From: Chromatiaceae bacterium
Lineage (GTDB): Bacteria > Pseudomonadota > Gammaproteobacteria > Chromatiales > Chromatiaceae
Reading direction: 5' to 3'
Length of the DNA: 64,000 bases
Assembly: GCA_024235255.1 (NCBI GenBank)
Contig: JACKMT010000002.1
Location: 992,001-1,056,000 of the forward strand
Shown piece after piece: positions 1 through 12,490 of the stretch; position 1 is the stretch's first letter; each line of letters begins with the position of its first letter. The position numbers and the translations under genes were made by a program. The notes below the pieces were generated by a model. That model was not told where the DNA came from. It saw nothing but the letters and a program-made list of their open reading frames with translations, and ran no database searches.

Positions 1-139
1 GTCACACCATGGGAGTGGGTTGCAAAAGAAGTGGGTAGACTAACCCTCGGGAGGTCGCTCACCACTTTGTGATTCATGACTGGGGTGAAGTCGTAACAAG
101 GTAGCCCTAGGGGAACCTGGGGCTGGATCACCTCCTTTA
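1..139 (+). rRNA. rrs: 16S ribosomal RNA, 3' end (partial)
   Basis: The first bases match the conserved 3' end of bacterial 16S rRNA: the helix 44/45 region followed by the terminal anti-Shine-Dalgarno segment ggatcacctcctttaa near 126-140. The 5' part lies before the window. It is followed by a spacer with two tRNAs and then 23S, the standard order of a gammaproteobacterial rrn operon. Confidence 0.97.
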
Positions 140-205
140 ACGAAAGCCGATTGAGGCGCTTTCGGAGCATCCACACAAATTACCTGATCTAAGCAGCACG
201 GACAC

Positions 206-282
<77 letters not shown>

Positions 283-291
283 GTATCAATC

Positions 292-367
292 GGGGCCATA
301 GCTCAGCTGGGAGAGCGCCTGCCTTGCACGCAGGAGGTCGGGAGTTCGATCCTCCCTGGCTCCACCA
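292..367 (+). tRNA. alaT: tRNA-Ala (TGC anticodon)
   Basis: A 76-base tRNA with encoded CCA. The acceptor arms ggggcca and tggctcc pair with one G-T wobble, the anticodon loop cttgcac gives TGC, and the T-loop gttcgat is standard. It is the second tRNA of the rrn spacer. Confidence 0.97.
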
Positions 368-485
368 ATGAAGTAACGGGCGAGGTGAAAGCCATTCATG
401 GCGCATTAAGTAGAGTGGGTGGAAGGTGTCCGGTGAGTGTGAAGTGACTAGCGAAAGCGTTAGTCACTTTGCATTTGCGAAGTGC

Positions 486-498
486 AGCTCTTTAACAA
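486..498 (+). promoter_or_regulatory. boxA antitermination site of the rrn spacer
   Basis: The sequence agctctttaacaa matches the boxA consensus tgctctttaaca found before 16S and 23S genes, where the NusB-NusE complex loads for rRNA antitermination. It lies 157 bases before the 23S start, in the usual spacer position. The rest of the 368-654 spacer holds no gene; its end forms the 5' arm of the 23S processing stem. Confidence 0.75.
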
Positions 499-624
499 TT
501 CGGATTAGATTGTAGATAGGCAAATATTCCCATTGCCGCAAGGTGATTGGGGATATCTATAGAAGTGTCCAGGTCGTAAGACTTGGATGCGGGTATGTTG
601 CATTCAAACGAAGAGAAGACCAAT

Positions 625-3573
<2,949 letters not shown>

Positions 3574-3691
3574 TGGCATCCTTGCCGACCGCGACATTAG
3601 CACATCCCTGTGCGTCATGGTCTTAAGCAACAACCCAAACTATAGATGATGTCGTCTACGATCTAACCGAATTTGCGAGAGCATCCCAGTT

Positions 3692-3811
3692 TGCCTGGCG
3701 GCCATAGAGCACTGGTACCACCTGATCCCATCTCGAACTCAGAAGTGAAACGGTGTATCGCCGATGATAGTGTGGGGCCTCCCCATGTGAAAGTAGGTCA
3801 CTGCCAGGCTT
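3692..3811 (+). rRNA. rrf: 5S ribosomal RNA
   Basis: A 120-base gene starting tgcctggcggcca and ending ctgccaggc, so the terminal helix I arms pair; internal blocks such as gaactcagaagtgaaac are the conserved 5S core. It lies about 150 bases after 23S and just before a terminator, closing the rrn operon. Confidence 0.96.
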
Positions 3812-3816
3812 TAAAC

Positions 3817-3855
3817 AAAAATCCTCGATCCTCATCTGGGGGTCGGGGATTTTTT
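3817..3855 (+). terminator. rrn operon terminator
   Basis: A hairpin directly after 5S: aaaaatcctcga pairs with tcggggattttt (one G-T), followed by a T-run. This is a Rho-independent terminator in the expected place. The converging alanine dehydrogenase gene ends 80 bases further on. Confidence 0.85.
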
Positions 3856-3937
3856 ATTTATGCCACTGGCAGTGACCGAAGGGGTCGTTCCAGCACATCC
3901 CTACAATAGCTTCGGACGCTGCTTGATGAAGCTACAG

Positions 3938-5056
3938 TCAGTTCGCGAGCACTTGAGACGCCGGTACATGGTTATAACCTAGGTCATGCGCTACTGCCTC
4001 ACAAGTTACTTTTCCGGCGCAGATATTGAGCCCGTTTTTTAGGTGTGGATCATCTGAGAGCGCCTGTTGCCAGCCCTTATTAGCGATGGCTATCGCATGC
4101 TGGAGGGTTACATTATTGAGCGCATAGGTAGAGGTCCGCGCAACGGCGCCTGGCATGTTCGCCACACAATAGTGGACGATGCCGTCGACTAGGTACGTCG
4201 GATTGGCGTGTGTGGTGGCTATTGACGTTGCGAAGCAGCCGCCCTGATCGATTGAGACATCCACCAGTACGGCTCCTTTTTGCATTGTGCAGAGCATTTC
4301 TCGGGTGACGAGTTTAGGGGCGGCGGCACCCGGGATCAGCACCGCGCCGATTACCAGGTCGGCCTGCGCAACCAGATTTTCGACAGCGGATTTGGAGGAG
4401 TAGACTACCTTGGCGCTGGCTTCAAAATGATTGGAAAGACGCTCCAGTGTCGCCGGATTACGATCAAGGATAGTGACGTCGGCGTGCAAGCCAACGGCCA
4501 TCTGGGCCGCATTGAAACCGACCACGCCGCCGCCGATGATAACAACTTTACCGGGTTGCACACCCGGCACGCCGCCAAGCAATATGCCCAACCCGCCATG
4601 CTCTTTCTCAAGTGCCGCAGCGCCTGCCTGTATCGACATCCGGCCTGCGACCTGACTCATCGGTTTAAGCAGCGGTAAGCCGCCTTGTGCATCGGTAACG
4701 GTTTCATAAGCTATGCAGACCGCGCCAGAATCAACCAGGTCTTGCGTTTGATCAGGGTCTGGTGCCAGATGCAGGTAGGTGTAAAGTATCTGTCCCTCGC
4801 GCAGCAACTTCCGTTCTGCTTTCTGCGGCTCCTTGACCTTAACAATCATATCAGCGCGCGCAAATATCTCAGCGGCACTATTAGAAATCTCGGCTCCGAC
4901 TGCCAAGTAGTCTTTATCTTCGGCGCCTATACCTATGCCTGCGCTTGTCTCAACAATGACCTGGTGACCGTTGCGAATGAATTCGGCAACGCTATCCGGT
5001 GTTAAACCAACTCGGTATTCGTGGATTTTTATCTCTTTTGGTACACCCAGAAGCAT
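3938..5056 (-). CDS. ald: Alanine dehydrogenase
   Basis: NAD-dependent alanine dehydrogenase (L-alanine + NAD+ + water to pyruvate + NADH + ammonia), 372 residues, the usual length. The key residues of the family fall at their canonical numbers: K75 in VKVKEP, H96 in LHLAPD, D270 in VSIDQGG, and the NAD-binding loop GGGVVG at 175-180. The start ATG at 5056 follows a strong aaggaggaaaa ribosome site. It is transcribed toward the rrn operon and away from a broken XRE-cupin regulator and the glycine cleavage genes, which fits a catabolic role for small amino acids. Family assignment is very secure; in vivo direction is inference. Confidence 0.97.
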   Translation of the reverse strand: MLLGVPKEIKIHEYRVGLTPDSVAEFIRNGHQVIVETSAGIGIGAEDKDYLAVGAEISNSAAEIFARADMIVKVKEPQKAERKLLREGQILYTYLHLAPDPDQTQDLVDSGAVCIAYETVTDAQGGLPLLKPMSQVAGRMSIQAGAAALEKEHGGLGILLGGVPGVQPGKVVIIGGGVVGFNAAQMAVGLHADVTILDRNPATLERLSNHFEASAKVVYSSKSAVENLVAQADLVIGAVLIPGAAAPKLVTREMLCTMQKGAVLVDVSIDQGGCFATSIATTHANPTYLVDGIVHYCVANMPGAVARTSTYALNNVTLQHAIAIANKGWQQALSDDPHLKNGLNICAGKVTCEAVAHDLGYNHVPASQVLAN

Positions 5057-5596
5057 GACATTTTCCTCCTTTACTGATTATAGAAGAAATGATAAGCGAA
5101 CAAAGGAGGTAAAAATTCCCATAAAGGACGCATTAAACTTAAAATATGAGCGCCTCATTCTGGATCGTGCCGCCCAGCTACCTGGAGTGTCCCGGATTCG
5201 GTCAAGTTTCTGGTAATAAGATCTGTTACCCAGCGAGCTGGTCATGTATTCAGTCCGAATGCATGGATCCGTTTCGATCCTTGGTCCGGGTTGGGTTTCG
5301 ATTTCCAACGGTATGATTCAGAAAAATCCTGCTGAATATTGTTGAAACAATACCCTGGGGTATCCAAAGGGCAGAAGTGTAGCTCTCTACTATGGTCGTC
5401 AGCGATGTATCCACATCGTTGACGACCATAGCTCAATTTGTTTCTCATCGTTCAACAAGTGGATAGATACTAAACTAGTTAGAGACATATAATGCGGTTT
5501 GGACCGGACGATTGGCAGACATACGAACACGTGTCTAATTCAGACTAAAACAGCTGAATTGGTTAGTGACAGGGGGGTTCTTGAGCCAGGAAGACA
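5057..5596. other. 540-bp intergenic region between ald and the broken regulator
   Basis: No convincing gene. It carries the promoter region of ald (minus strand), not resolvable by eye, and one prominent 42-base inverted repeat at 5390-5431 described separately. Base composition is more AT-rich than the neighbouring coding DNA. Confidence 0.6.
5390..5431. repeat. 18-bp inverted repeat (hairpin)
   Basis: The arm ctatggtcgtcagcgatg (5390-5407) is followed by a 6-base loop and the complementary arm catcgttgacgaccatag (5414-5431), with one G-T pair. No T-run follows on either strand, so it does not look like a standard terminator. It may be an operator, a cruciform or a remnant of a small mobile element. 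Confidence 0.7.
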
Positions 5597-6212
5597 ATGA
5601 GCAAAGCCGAATATCAAGGTTGTTTCCACCGGATCGAGAGAGCAGGCGATTCAGCCGATGCGACTGGGGGACCGGCTGCCAGAGATTAGGCAGCGGAAAA
5701 AATGGACTCTGGACAAGGTCAGCGAGCCAATCGGTTTGGCCAAATCCACGCTGTCGAAGATCGAAAACGAACGAATCTCCCCATCGTTCGATGTGGTTCG
5801 CAAGTTTGCCCTCGGACTGGGCATTGATGTGCCGCAGCTGTTTATCTGTTTCTCGGAGGTATCTGCTTCGGGACGAAAAATTTTTACCCTCTGGTGCGAA
5901 GGTCAGATTCATCCCGCGGTGGTTTACAAATTCGAGCTGCTGTGTCCAAGCTGACAAGCAACAAGCTGTTGCCTTTCAAGAGCACTATCAGATCTGTTCT
6001 TTTTAGGATTTTAAGGACTGGGTGTGCGGGGGTATCTGCTGGTTCTCAGTGGCACTATCGGCTTCCACTCTGAATCCTATGAACCGATCAACCTAAACGT
6101 GGGAGATAACGTGTATTACGATTCGGGTATGGGGATTTCAGTCGGCCCGGAGGATACACATATACTTTGGGCTTGTACGCCTTCAGAATGGCTGATGGCC
6201 AAGATGACTTAA
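5597..6212 (+). pseudogene. Decayed XRE-family regulator with C-terminal cupin domain
   Basis: An N-terminal helix-turn-helix (from ATG 5658: LGDRLPEIRQRKKWTL, then SKIENERISPSFDVV) and a C-terminal cupin (6024-6212: LLVLSGTIGFHSESYEPINL) belong to one known protein type, but they no longer share a frame. The helix-turn-helix part stops at 5954; the expected linker LTSNKLLPFKSTIRS continues in the next frame; the cupin resumes in a third context with residues missing around 6020. Upstream, the plausible N-terminus starting at ATG 5597 is also out of frame with 5658. At least two, probably three, indels make this a pseudogene. It lies between ald and gcvT, so it may once have regulated either. 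Confidence 0.85.
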
Positions 6213-6278
6213 ACTGTTTGACTAAATCCTATTTGAGCGATCCGATTTCGATCCACCAGTCTTTTTGGAGGCTTAGAC

Positions 6279-7415
6279 ATGAGTGAATTTGCCCCGCCTG
6301 TGAAGGAGCGGTTGCTCAGGACGCCGTTATACGATCTTCACCTGGAACTGGGAGGCAAGATGGTCCCCTTTGCCGGCTACGAGATGCCGGTTCACTATCC
6401 TTCCGGTATTCTAAAGGAGCACCAGCAGACGCGTAACCTGGCCGGGTTGTTCGACGTCTCTCACATGGGACAGGTCAAGCTCAGCGGCAGTCGCGCAGCG
6501 GCAGCGATGGAAGGCATCGTGCCGGTGGATGTGATCGATCTGGCGGTCAACTGCCAGCGTTACGCACTGTTCACCAATGACGATGGCGGCATTCTTGATG
6601 ACCTGATGATCACCAATGCAGGCGGTCATCTGTTTGTGGTGGTTAATGCTGCCTGCAAGGAGCAGGATATCGCGCATATGCGCCGGCATCTTTCCGGCGA
6701 TTGCGACATCGAGCCGCTCAACGACCGGGCATTGTTGGCGCTGCAGGGTCCGGCGGCGGGCGAAGTCATGGCCAGTCTGGCGCCTGAGAGCAGGCGGCTG
6801 GTGTTCATGACGGCGGCGCGTCTTTCCCTGGCCGGCGCCGACTGCTTCGTCACCCGCTCGGGATACACCGGCGAGGATGGTTTTGAAATATCCGTCGCCG
6901 CCGATCGAGCGGAAGCCGTGGCGCGTGAACTGCTGGCGTACGAACAGGTCGCTCCGGTTGGTTTAGGCGCGCGCGACTCTCTGCGCCTGGAGGCCGGCCT
7001 GTGCCTCTACGGTCATGACATTGATGGCAGCACAACGCCGGTCGAAGCCAGCCTGTTATGGGCTATCCAGAAAGTACGCCGTGCTGGCGGTGCGCGCGAG
7101 GCCGGTTTCCCCGGCGCAGACGTCATTCTCGAGCAGATCGCCACCGGTGTGAGCAGGAGACGGGTCGGCATAAGGCCGCAGAGCAAACTACCCGTACGGG
7201 AGGGCAGCGAGCTGCTGGACAGCGCCGGTAATCGGGTTGGCACAGTTACCAGCGGCGGGTTCGGTCCCACCGTGGGCGCCCCTGTCGCCATGGGATATGT
7301 GGATATCGCACACAGCAAACTCGATACCGGATTGCAGGCCATCGTGCGCGGCAAGCCTCACCCCGTACGTGTGGCCAAAACCCCTTTCGTGGAACAGCAT
7401 TACTACCGCGGTTAA
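6279..7415 (+). CDS. gcvT: Glycine cleavage system T protein (aminomethyltransferase)
   Basis: T protein, 378 residues: transfers the methylene group from the aminomethyl-lipoyl H protein to tetrahydrofolate and releases ammonia. Seen: the folate-binding N-terminal fold with DVSHMGQ near 59-65, the acidic pair in GGILDDLM at 103-110 that holds the catalytic aspartate, and SGYTGEDGFEIS near 198. A ggagg site precedes ATG 6279. gcvP follows after 32 bases in the same direction, so they form an operon. No H-protein gene lies between or near them. Confidence 0.97.
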   Translation: MSEFAPPVKERLLRTPLYDLHLELGGKMVPFAGYEMPVHYPSGILKEHQQTRNLAGLFDVSHMGQVKLSGSRAAAAMEGIVPVDVIDLAVNCQRYALFTNDDGGILDDLMITNAGGHLFVVVNAACKEQDIAHMRRHLSGDCDIEPLNDRALLALQGPAAGEVMASLAPESRRLVFMTAARLSLAGADCFVTRSGYTGEDGFEISVAADRAEAVARELLAYEQVAPVGLGARDSLRLEAGLCLYGHDIDGSTTPVEASLLWAIQKVRRAGGAREAGFPGADVILEQIATGVSRRRVGIRPQSKLPVREGSELLDSAGNRVGTVTSGGFGPTVGAPVAMGYVDIAHSKLDTGLQAIVRGKPHPVRVAKTPFVEQHYYRG

Positions 7416-7447
7416 GCCCGGTACCAATTTACTCGTTGGAGTTGCAC

Positions 7448-10330
7448 ATGTCTCAATCAAACGCTTCGCTGCGTGAGCCTCAAATTCATAGTGCCTTTGT
7501 CGGCCGCCACATCGGTCCGCGGGAAGTCGACAAGCGGGAGATGCTGGGCATCCTGGGACTCTCTTCCATGGAGGAGCTGATAGATCGGGTCGTACCAGGA
7601 TCGATTCTGGAAAACGAGCCGCTTGCTCTGGATGCCAGCTGCACCGAGCAGGAGGCGCTGCAGGCGCTGCGCAGGCTGGCGCATATGAACAAAGTTTTCA
7701 AATCCTTCATTGGCATGGGTTACTACGGCACTTTCACACCGCCGGTGATTTTGCGTAATGTACTGGAGAGTCCTGCCTGGTATACCGCCTACACACCCTA
7801 CCAACCGGAGATATCCCAAGGCAGACTGGAGGCCATACTCAACTTCCAGACCATGGTCTCGGATCTGACCGGACTGGATATTGCCAACTCATCGCTGCTC
7901 GACGAAGGCACCGCTGCCGCGGAGGCGATGGCGTTGTGCCGCCGTATGAGCAAGAGCAAGAGCAACACATTCTTCGTCTCCGAGATCTGCCATCCGCAGA
8001 CAATTGAGGTGATCCGCACCCGCGCGCTGCCAATGGGTTACCGGGTTGTGGTCGGCGACCATCGCCGGGAGCTCGATGGCTTGGAGCTGTTCGGCGTGCT
8101 GCTGCAGTACCCGGGAAGCGACGGTGAAATACACGATTATGCGGAAGTGGTCTCGACGGCGCATGAAAAAAGTGCGCTGGTCGCAGTTGCGGCCGACCTG
8201 CTCAGCCTGGCGCTGCTCAAGCCGCCCGGAGAGTTTGGCGCGGACATCGCCATCGGCAGCACCCAGCGATTCGGTGTACCGATGGGTTTCGGCGGTCCGC
8301 ATGCCGCCTATATGGCCACGCGCGAGTCATTTAAACGCAGCCTGCCGGGGCGCATCGTCGGGGTCTCCATCGACAGCCGCGGTGATCCCGCCTACCGGCT
8401 GGCCATGCAGACGCGCGAACAGCATATCCGGCGGGAGAAGGCGACCAGCAACATCTGCACGGCACAGGTGCTGCTTGCCGTAATGGCCAGCATGTATGCG
8501 GTCTATCATGGACCGGATGGTCTGCGAAACATTGCCCGAAGGGTGCATCGACTAACAACTGTGCTTGCCGAGGGTTTGCGGCAGCTCGGCTTCGAGGTAA
8601 TGACGAGGCACTTCTTCGACACGTTGCTGATCAACACCGGTGAGCGTACCGGGCAGTTACACGAAGCGGCGCGCGTTCGCGGTATGAACCTGCGTGAAGT
8701 CGATGGGAAGCGTATCGGCATCTCGCTGGACGAAACCACTACGATTGAAGATGTGACCGCGCTCTGGTCGGTGTTCGGCGGCGGCGACCTGAATCCGACG
8801 GCAATGGCGGCATCGGCCGGAGATCGGATTCCCGCCGGATTGGCACGCAGCAGCCGCTTCCTGACGCACAAAGTGTTTAACAGCCACCAATCGGAAACAG
8901 CCATGCTGCGCTATCTGCGCATGCTGGCAGACAGGGATCTGGCGCTGGACCGCGCGATGATTCCGCTCGGCTCCTGCACCATGAAGCTCAATGCGACCGC
9001 GGAGATGATACCGGTTACCTGGCCCGGCTTCTGCGATATTCACCCTTTCGCGCCTGCCGAACAGACGCAGGGGTATAGCGAGTTGATCAGCGAGTTGGAG
9101 CGGATGCTATGCGCCGTCACCGGATATGCCGCGGTTTCCCTGCAGCCCAACGCCGGCTCCCAGGGTGAGTTTGCCGGACTGCTGGCGATCAACGGTTATC
9201 ATCAGAGCCGTGGAGAGGGGCACAGAAATATCTGCCTGATTCCCAGTTCGGCACACGGCACCAATCCAGCTTCGGCGCAGATGGCCGGTATGAAAGTGGT
9301 CGTGGTCAACTGCGACAGTTCGGGCAATATCGATATCGCTGATCTGACGGCGAAGGCACAGAAGCACAGCCTTGACCTTGCCGCGATCATGATCACCTAC
9401 CCGTCCACGCACGGCGTCTTCGAGGAGAGCGTGCGTGAGGTTTGCCGGATAGTGCATGATCATGGCGGACAGGTCTATATCGACGGCGCAAATCTCAATG
9501 CGCTGGTCGGCGTCTGCTATCCGGGACGCTTCGGCGGGGATGTCTCGCATCTCAATCTGCACAAGACATTCAGCATTCCGCACGGCGGCGGCGGTCCGGG
9601 TGTAGGACCCATCGGCGTGTGCGAACATCTGCAGCCGTTCCTTCCCGGCAATCCGCTGGCAACTGCAGCGGACGGTGCGGTGGGGCCGGTTTCCGCGGCT
9701 CCCTGGGGCAGTGCAGGCATTCTCCCGATCAGTTATGCCTACATCAAAATGATGGGGCGGGACGGTCTGCTGGAGGCCACCCGCAGTGCGATACTCAATG
9801 CCAACTATATCGCTCACCGACTGCGCGAGCACTATCCGGTGCTGTACACAGGGCCCAACGGCATGGTTGCGCACGAGTGCATCGTCGATCTGCGTCCGCT
9901 CAAAGAGAGCTCCGGTATCACCGTTGAGGATGTCGCCAAGCGGCTGATCGATTACGGCTTCCATGCGCCTACCATGTCCTTTCCGGTGGCCGGCACTCTG
10001 ATGATTGAGCCCACGGAGAGCGAATCCAAGGCGGAGTTGGACCGTTTCTGCGAGGCGATGATCTGTATCCGCCAAGAGATTCGTGCGGTCGAGACTGGCA
10101 CGCTGGATGCCGAAGATAATCCGCTCAGAAATGCACCGCACACAATCGCTGAATTGACCGACGAAGAGTGGCAGCACTGTTACAGTCGTGCGCAGGCGGT
10201 CTATCCGGTCGCAGCGCTGCGGGCTGGGAAATATTGGTCTCCGGTGGGCCGGATCGACAATGTGTACGGTGACAGGAATTTGGTCTGCTCCTGCCCCGCG
10301 CTTTCCGAATATGCAGATGAGCTGGCCTGA
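7448..10330 (+). CDS. gcvP: Glycine dehydrogenase (decarboxylating), single-chain P protein
   Basis: PLP-dependent P protein, 960 residues, the full-length fused form rather than the split GcvPA/GcvPB type. It decarboxylates glycine and loads the aminomethyl group on lipoyl-GcvH. The PLP lysine is in HLNLHKTFSIPHGGGGPG near residue 705, and the glycine-rich loop follows. The N-terminal half has the usual HIGPRE and YYGTFTPPVILRN motifs. ATG 7448 is preferred over the upstream TTG 7436 because ttggag lies at the right distance from it. It follows gcvT and precedes an ACT-domain protein and sdaA. Confidence 0.97.
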   Translation: MSQSNASLREPQIHSAFVGRHIGPREVDKREMLGILGLSSMEELIDRVVPGSILENEPLALDASCTEQEALQALRRLAHMNKVFKSFIGMGYYGTFTPPVILRNVLESPAWYTAYTPYQPEISQGRLEAILNFQTMVSDLTGLDIANSSLLDEGTAAAEAMALCRRMSKSKSNTFFVSEICHPQTIEVIRTRALPMGYRVVVGDHRRELDGLELFGVLLQYPGSDGEIHDYAEVVSTAHEKSALVAVAADLLSLALLKPPGEFGADIAIGSTQRFGVPMGFGGPHAAYMATRESFKRSLPGRIVGVSIDSRGDPAYRLAMQTREQHIRREKATSNICTAQVLLAVMASMYAVYHGPDGLRNIARRVHRLTTVLAEGLRQLGFEVMTRHFFDTLLINTGERTGQLHEAARVRGMNLREVDGKRIGISLDETTTIEDVTALWSVFGGGDLNPTAMAASAGDRIPAGLARSSRFLTHKVFNSHQSETAMLRYLRMLADRDLALDRAMIPLGSCTMKLNATAEMIPVTWPGFCDIHPFAPAEQTQGYSELISELERMLCAVTGYAAVSLQPNAGSQGEFAGLLAINGYHQSRGEGHRNICLIPSSAHGTNPASAQMAGMKVVVVNCDSSGNIDIADLTAKAQKHSLDLAAIMITYPSTHGVFEESVREVCRIVHDHGGQVYIDGANLNALVGVCYPGRFGGDVSHLNLHKTFSIPHGGGGPGVGPIGVCEHLQPFLPGNPLATAADGAVGPVSAAPWGSAGILPISYAYIKMMGRDGLLEATRSAILNANYIAHRLREHYPVLYTGPNGMVAHECIVDLRPLKESSGITVEDVAKRLIDYGFHAPTMSFPVAGTLMIEPTESESKAELDRFCEAMICIRQEIRAVETGTLDAEDNPLRNAPHTIAELTDEEWQHCYSRAQAVYPVAALRAGKYWSPVGRIDNVYGDRNLVCSCPALSEYADELA

Positions 10331-10394
10331 GCAGACGGCGAACGAGTAGCGCCGATGCGGTTTATCGCAGCATCGCCAGACAAGGAGACGAGAG

Positions 10395-10925
10395 ATGAAC
10401 AAATATCTGATTATTACCGTGATCGGCGCTGACCGGCCCGGACTGGTCGAGCTGCTGGCGAGAACCCTAGTGGCGCACAATGCCAACTGGCTGGAGAGCC
10501 GCATGGCGAACCTGGCCGGGCGCTTTGCCGGGATGGTCGAGGCGGATGTGCCGGAAGCCAATTTCGAACCGCTCGTCGAAGCACTGGAAAAGCTCCAGGC
10601 AGACGGGCTGAAGGTGATGGTGGACGGCGGACTGGCCGAGCCGGCAGAGGACAGCTTCCGCGAGGCGCAGCTGGAACTGGTCGGCCAGGACCGGGTCGGT
10701 ATCGTACAGGAGATCTCCTCCGCACTGGCGCGGCACGGCGTCAGCATAGAAAAACTGCATACCCAATCCGAAAGTGCCTCCATGTCGGGTGAAACCCTTT
10801 TTCGCGCCAGAGCGGAACTTCGGGTGCCAAACGATCTCGACATGGAGGCGCTGCAGCAGAGTCTGGAGCTGCTGGCGGATGAACTCATGGTGGATATAGA
10901 TCTGCAGCGTCAGACGGTTGGCTGA
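10395..10925 (+). CDS. gcvR: GcvR-like protein with two ACT domains
   Basis: 176 residues in two ACT-type halves: the first starts LIITVIGADRPGLVELLA (residues about 4-21), the second LELVGQDRVGIVQEISSAL (about 95-113). This layout is that of GcvR, which in E. coli binds glycine and antagonises the activator GcvA. The position, 64 bases after gcvP and before sdaA, supports a role in glycine control. No gcvA-like LysR gene is present in the window, so the partner is unknown. A ggagacg ribosome site precedes ATG 10395. Confidence 0.8.
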   Translation: MNKYLIITVIGADRPGLVELLARTLVAHNANWLESRMANLAGRFAGMVEADVPEANFEPLVEALEKLQADGLKVMVDGGLAEPAEDSFREAQLELVGQDRVGIVQEISSALARHGVSIEKLHTQSESASMSGETLFRARAELRVPNDLDMEALQQSLELLADELMVDIDLQRQTVG

Positions 10926-11049
10926 GCCGAAGGTAATCAAGCAGCGCCGGAGACGGCTTAAGCCGGTTGATCCATAGTCATCGCAGGTAACTTTCCGTTG
11001 CAGCCGTCAGCAGTGACCGCATTCGGAGGTTGGAGCAGGGGGTGTCGTC

Positions 11050-12450
11050 ATGTCCATCAGTATCTTCGACCTGTTCAAAGTAGGTATAGGTCCATCGAGT
11101 TCCCACACGGTTGGACCTATGCGCGCGGCGTACCTGTTTGCGACCCAACTGTGCGATTCGGGTCTCCAGAAGGATGTGGCAAACGTCAGGGTTGAGTTGT
11201 TCGGATCACTCGGCGCCACCGGAAAGGGCCATGGCAGTGATAACGCGGTCATGCTGGGACTATCAGGCGAAGCGCCGGAACGGGTGGACCCTGCGACTGT
11301 CGAAGCTAAAGTCGAAGGCATTCGCCAAGCGAAGCGGCTGCTGCTTCTCGGCCAATATCCGATCGCCTTCAACGAAGCAGAGCAGCTTATTTTCCACCGG
11401 CGCAGAACACTGCCCTATCATCCGAACGGTGTGCGTTTCCGGGCACTCGATGGTGCTGGCAATGAGCTGTTCGCTAAAGTTTATTACTCGGTGGGCGGCG
11501 GCTTTGTTGTCGATGAGAAGGCAGCCGGGGAGGACCGGTTCCGCGAAGATACAACCAGGCTGCCGAAAGAGTTCGATTCCGCCGCAGAATTGTTACAGCT
11601 GTGCGCCCGGCACAAATGCTCCATCGCTCAGATCATGTTGGAAAACGAAAAGACCTGGCGTTCGGAACAGGAGATCCGCGACAACTTGTGGGTCATCTGG
11701 GAGGTGATGCAGAGCTGTGTCAAACGCGGCTGCGAAAGTGAAGGGGTACTTCCGGGAGGCATGCAAGTAAAGCGCCGCGCCGCCAAGCTGTTCCGTGAGT
11801 TGAGCAGCAAACCGGAAAGCGGTCTGCGGGACCCCTTAACGGTGTTGGACTGGGTCGATCTTTATGCGCTTGCGGTCAATGAGGAGAATGCAGCCGGGGG
11901 GCGTGTGGTAACCGCACCGACCAACGGTGCGGCGGGTATCATCCCCGCTGTGCTGCACTACTACGAACGGTTCATTCCCAATGCCAGCGAGGCCGGTATC
12001 ATCGAGTTCTTACTGACAGCAGGCGCAATCGGCGTTCTATACAAGAAAAACGCCTCCATTTCCGGTGCTGAGGTCGGGTGTCAGGGAGAGGTGGGGTCAG
12101 CCTGCTCGATGGCATCCGGCGCGTTGGCTGCGGTGCTGGGCGGTACGCCGGAACAGGTCGAAAATGCCGCGGAAATCGGCATGGAGCACAATCTCGGACT
12201 CACCTGCGATCCGGTCGGCGGCTTGGTGCAGGTGCCCTGTATCGAGCGCAATGCGATGGCTGCGGTCAAAGCCATCAATGCGGCGCGTATGGCGCTGCGC
12301 GGCGATGGCAAGCACTTTGTATCGCTGGATAAGGTGATAAGGACCATGCGCGATACCGGCATGGATATGAAGACCAAGTATAAGGAGACTGCCCGCGGCG
12401 GACTGGCAGTCAATGTGCTCGAAGTGCCGGTAAACATAATCGAGTGTTAG
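11050..12450 (+). CDS. sdaA: L-serine ammonia-lyase (iron-sulfur type)
   Basis: Single-chain L-serine dehydratase, 466 residues, converting serine to pyruvate and ammonia with a [4Fe-4S] cluster. The beta domain begins SIFDLFKVGIGPSSSHT; the alpha domain has GCQGEVGSACSMASG and CDPVGGLVQVPCIERN, which carry the cluster cysteines. It follows gcvTP and the GcvR-like gene on the same strand, so glycine could be turned over to serine (with a GlyA elsewhere) and then to pyruvate. The 124-base gap before it may hold its own promoter. Confidence 0.96.
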   Translation: MSISIFDLFKVGIGPSSSHTVGPMRAAYLFATQLCDSGLQKDVANVRVELFGSLGATGKGHGSDNAVMLGLSGEAPERVDPATVEAKVEGIRQAKRLLLLGQYPIAFNEAEQLIFHRRRTLPYHPNGVRFRALDGAGNELFAKVYYSVGGGFVVDEKAAGEDRFREDTTRLPKEFDSAAELLQLCARHKCSIAQIMLENEKTWRSEQEIRDNLWVIWEVMQSCVKRGCESEGVLPGGMQVKRRAAKLFRELSSKPESGLRDPLTVLDWVDLYALAVNEENAAGGRVVTAPTNGAAGIIPAVLHYYERFIPNASEAGIIEFLLTAGAIGVLYKKNASISGAEVGCQGEVGSACSMASGALAAVLGGTPEQVENAAEIGMEHNLGLTCDPVGGLVQVPCIERNAMAAVKAINAARMALRGDGKHFVSLDKVIRTMRDTGMDMKTKYKETARGGLAVNVLEVPVNIIEC

Positions 12451-12490
12451 CTGTGCCGAGGCAGAAACGGCCAGGCTTCATAGCATCGGA

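Noticed and set aside
6218..6246. Possible promoter ttgact before gcvT
   Set aside because: The -10 position shows no convincing hexamer, so it was not listed as a feature.
5955..6278. Possible glycine riboswitch upstream of gcvT
   Set aside because: The region is occupied by the decayed cupin frame and no paired aptamer folds were seen.
9107..10888. 593-residue frame antisense to gcvP
   Set aside because: It is a shadow of the strongly biased gcvP codons, lacks domain features and would overlap a secure essential gene fully.
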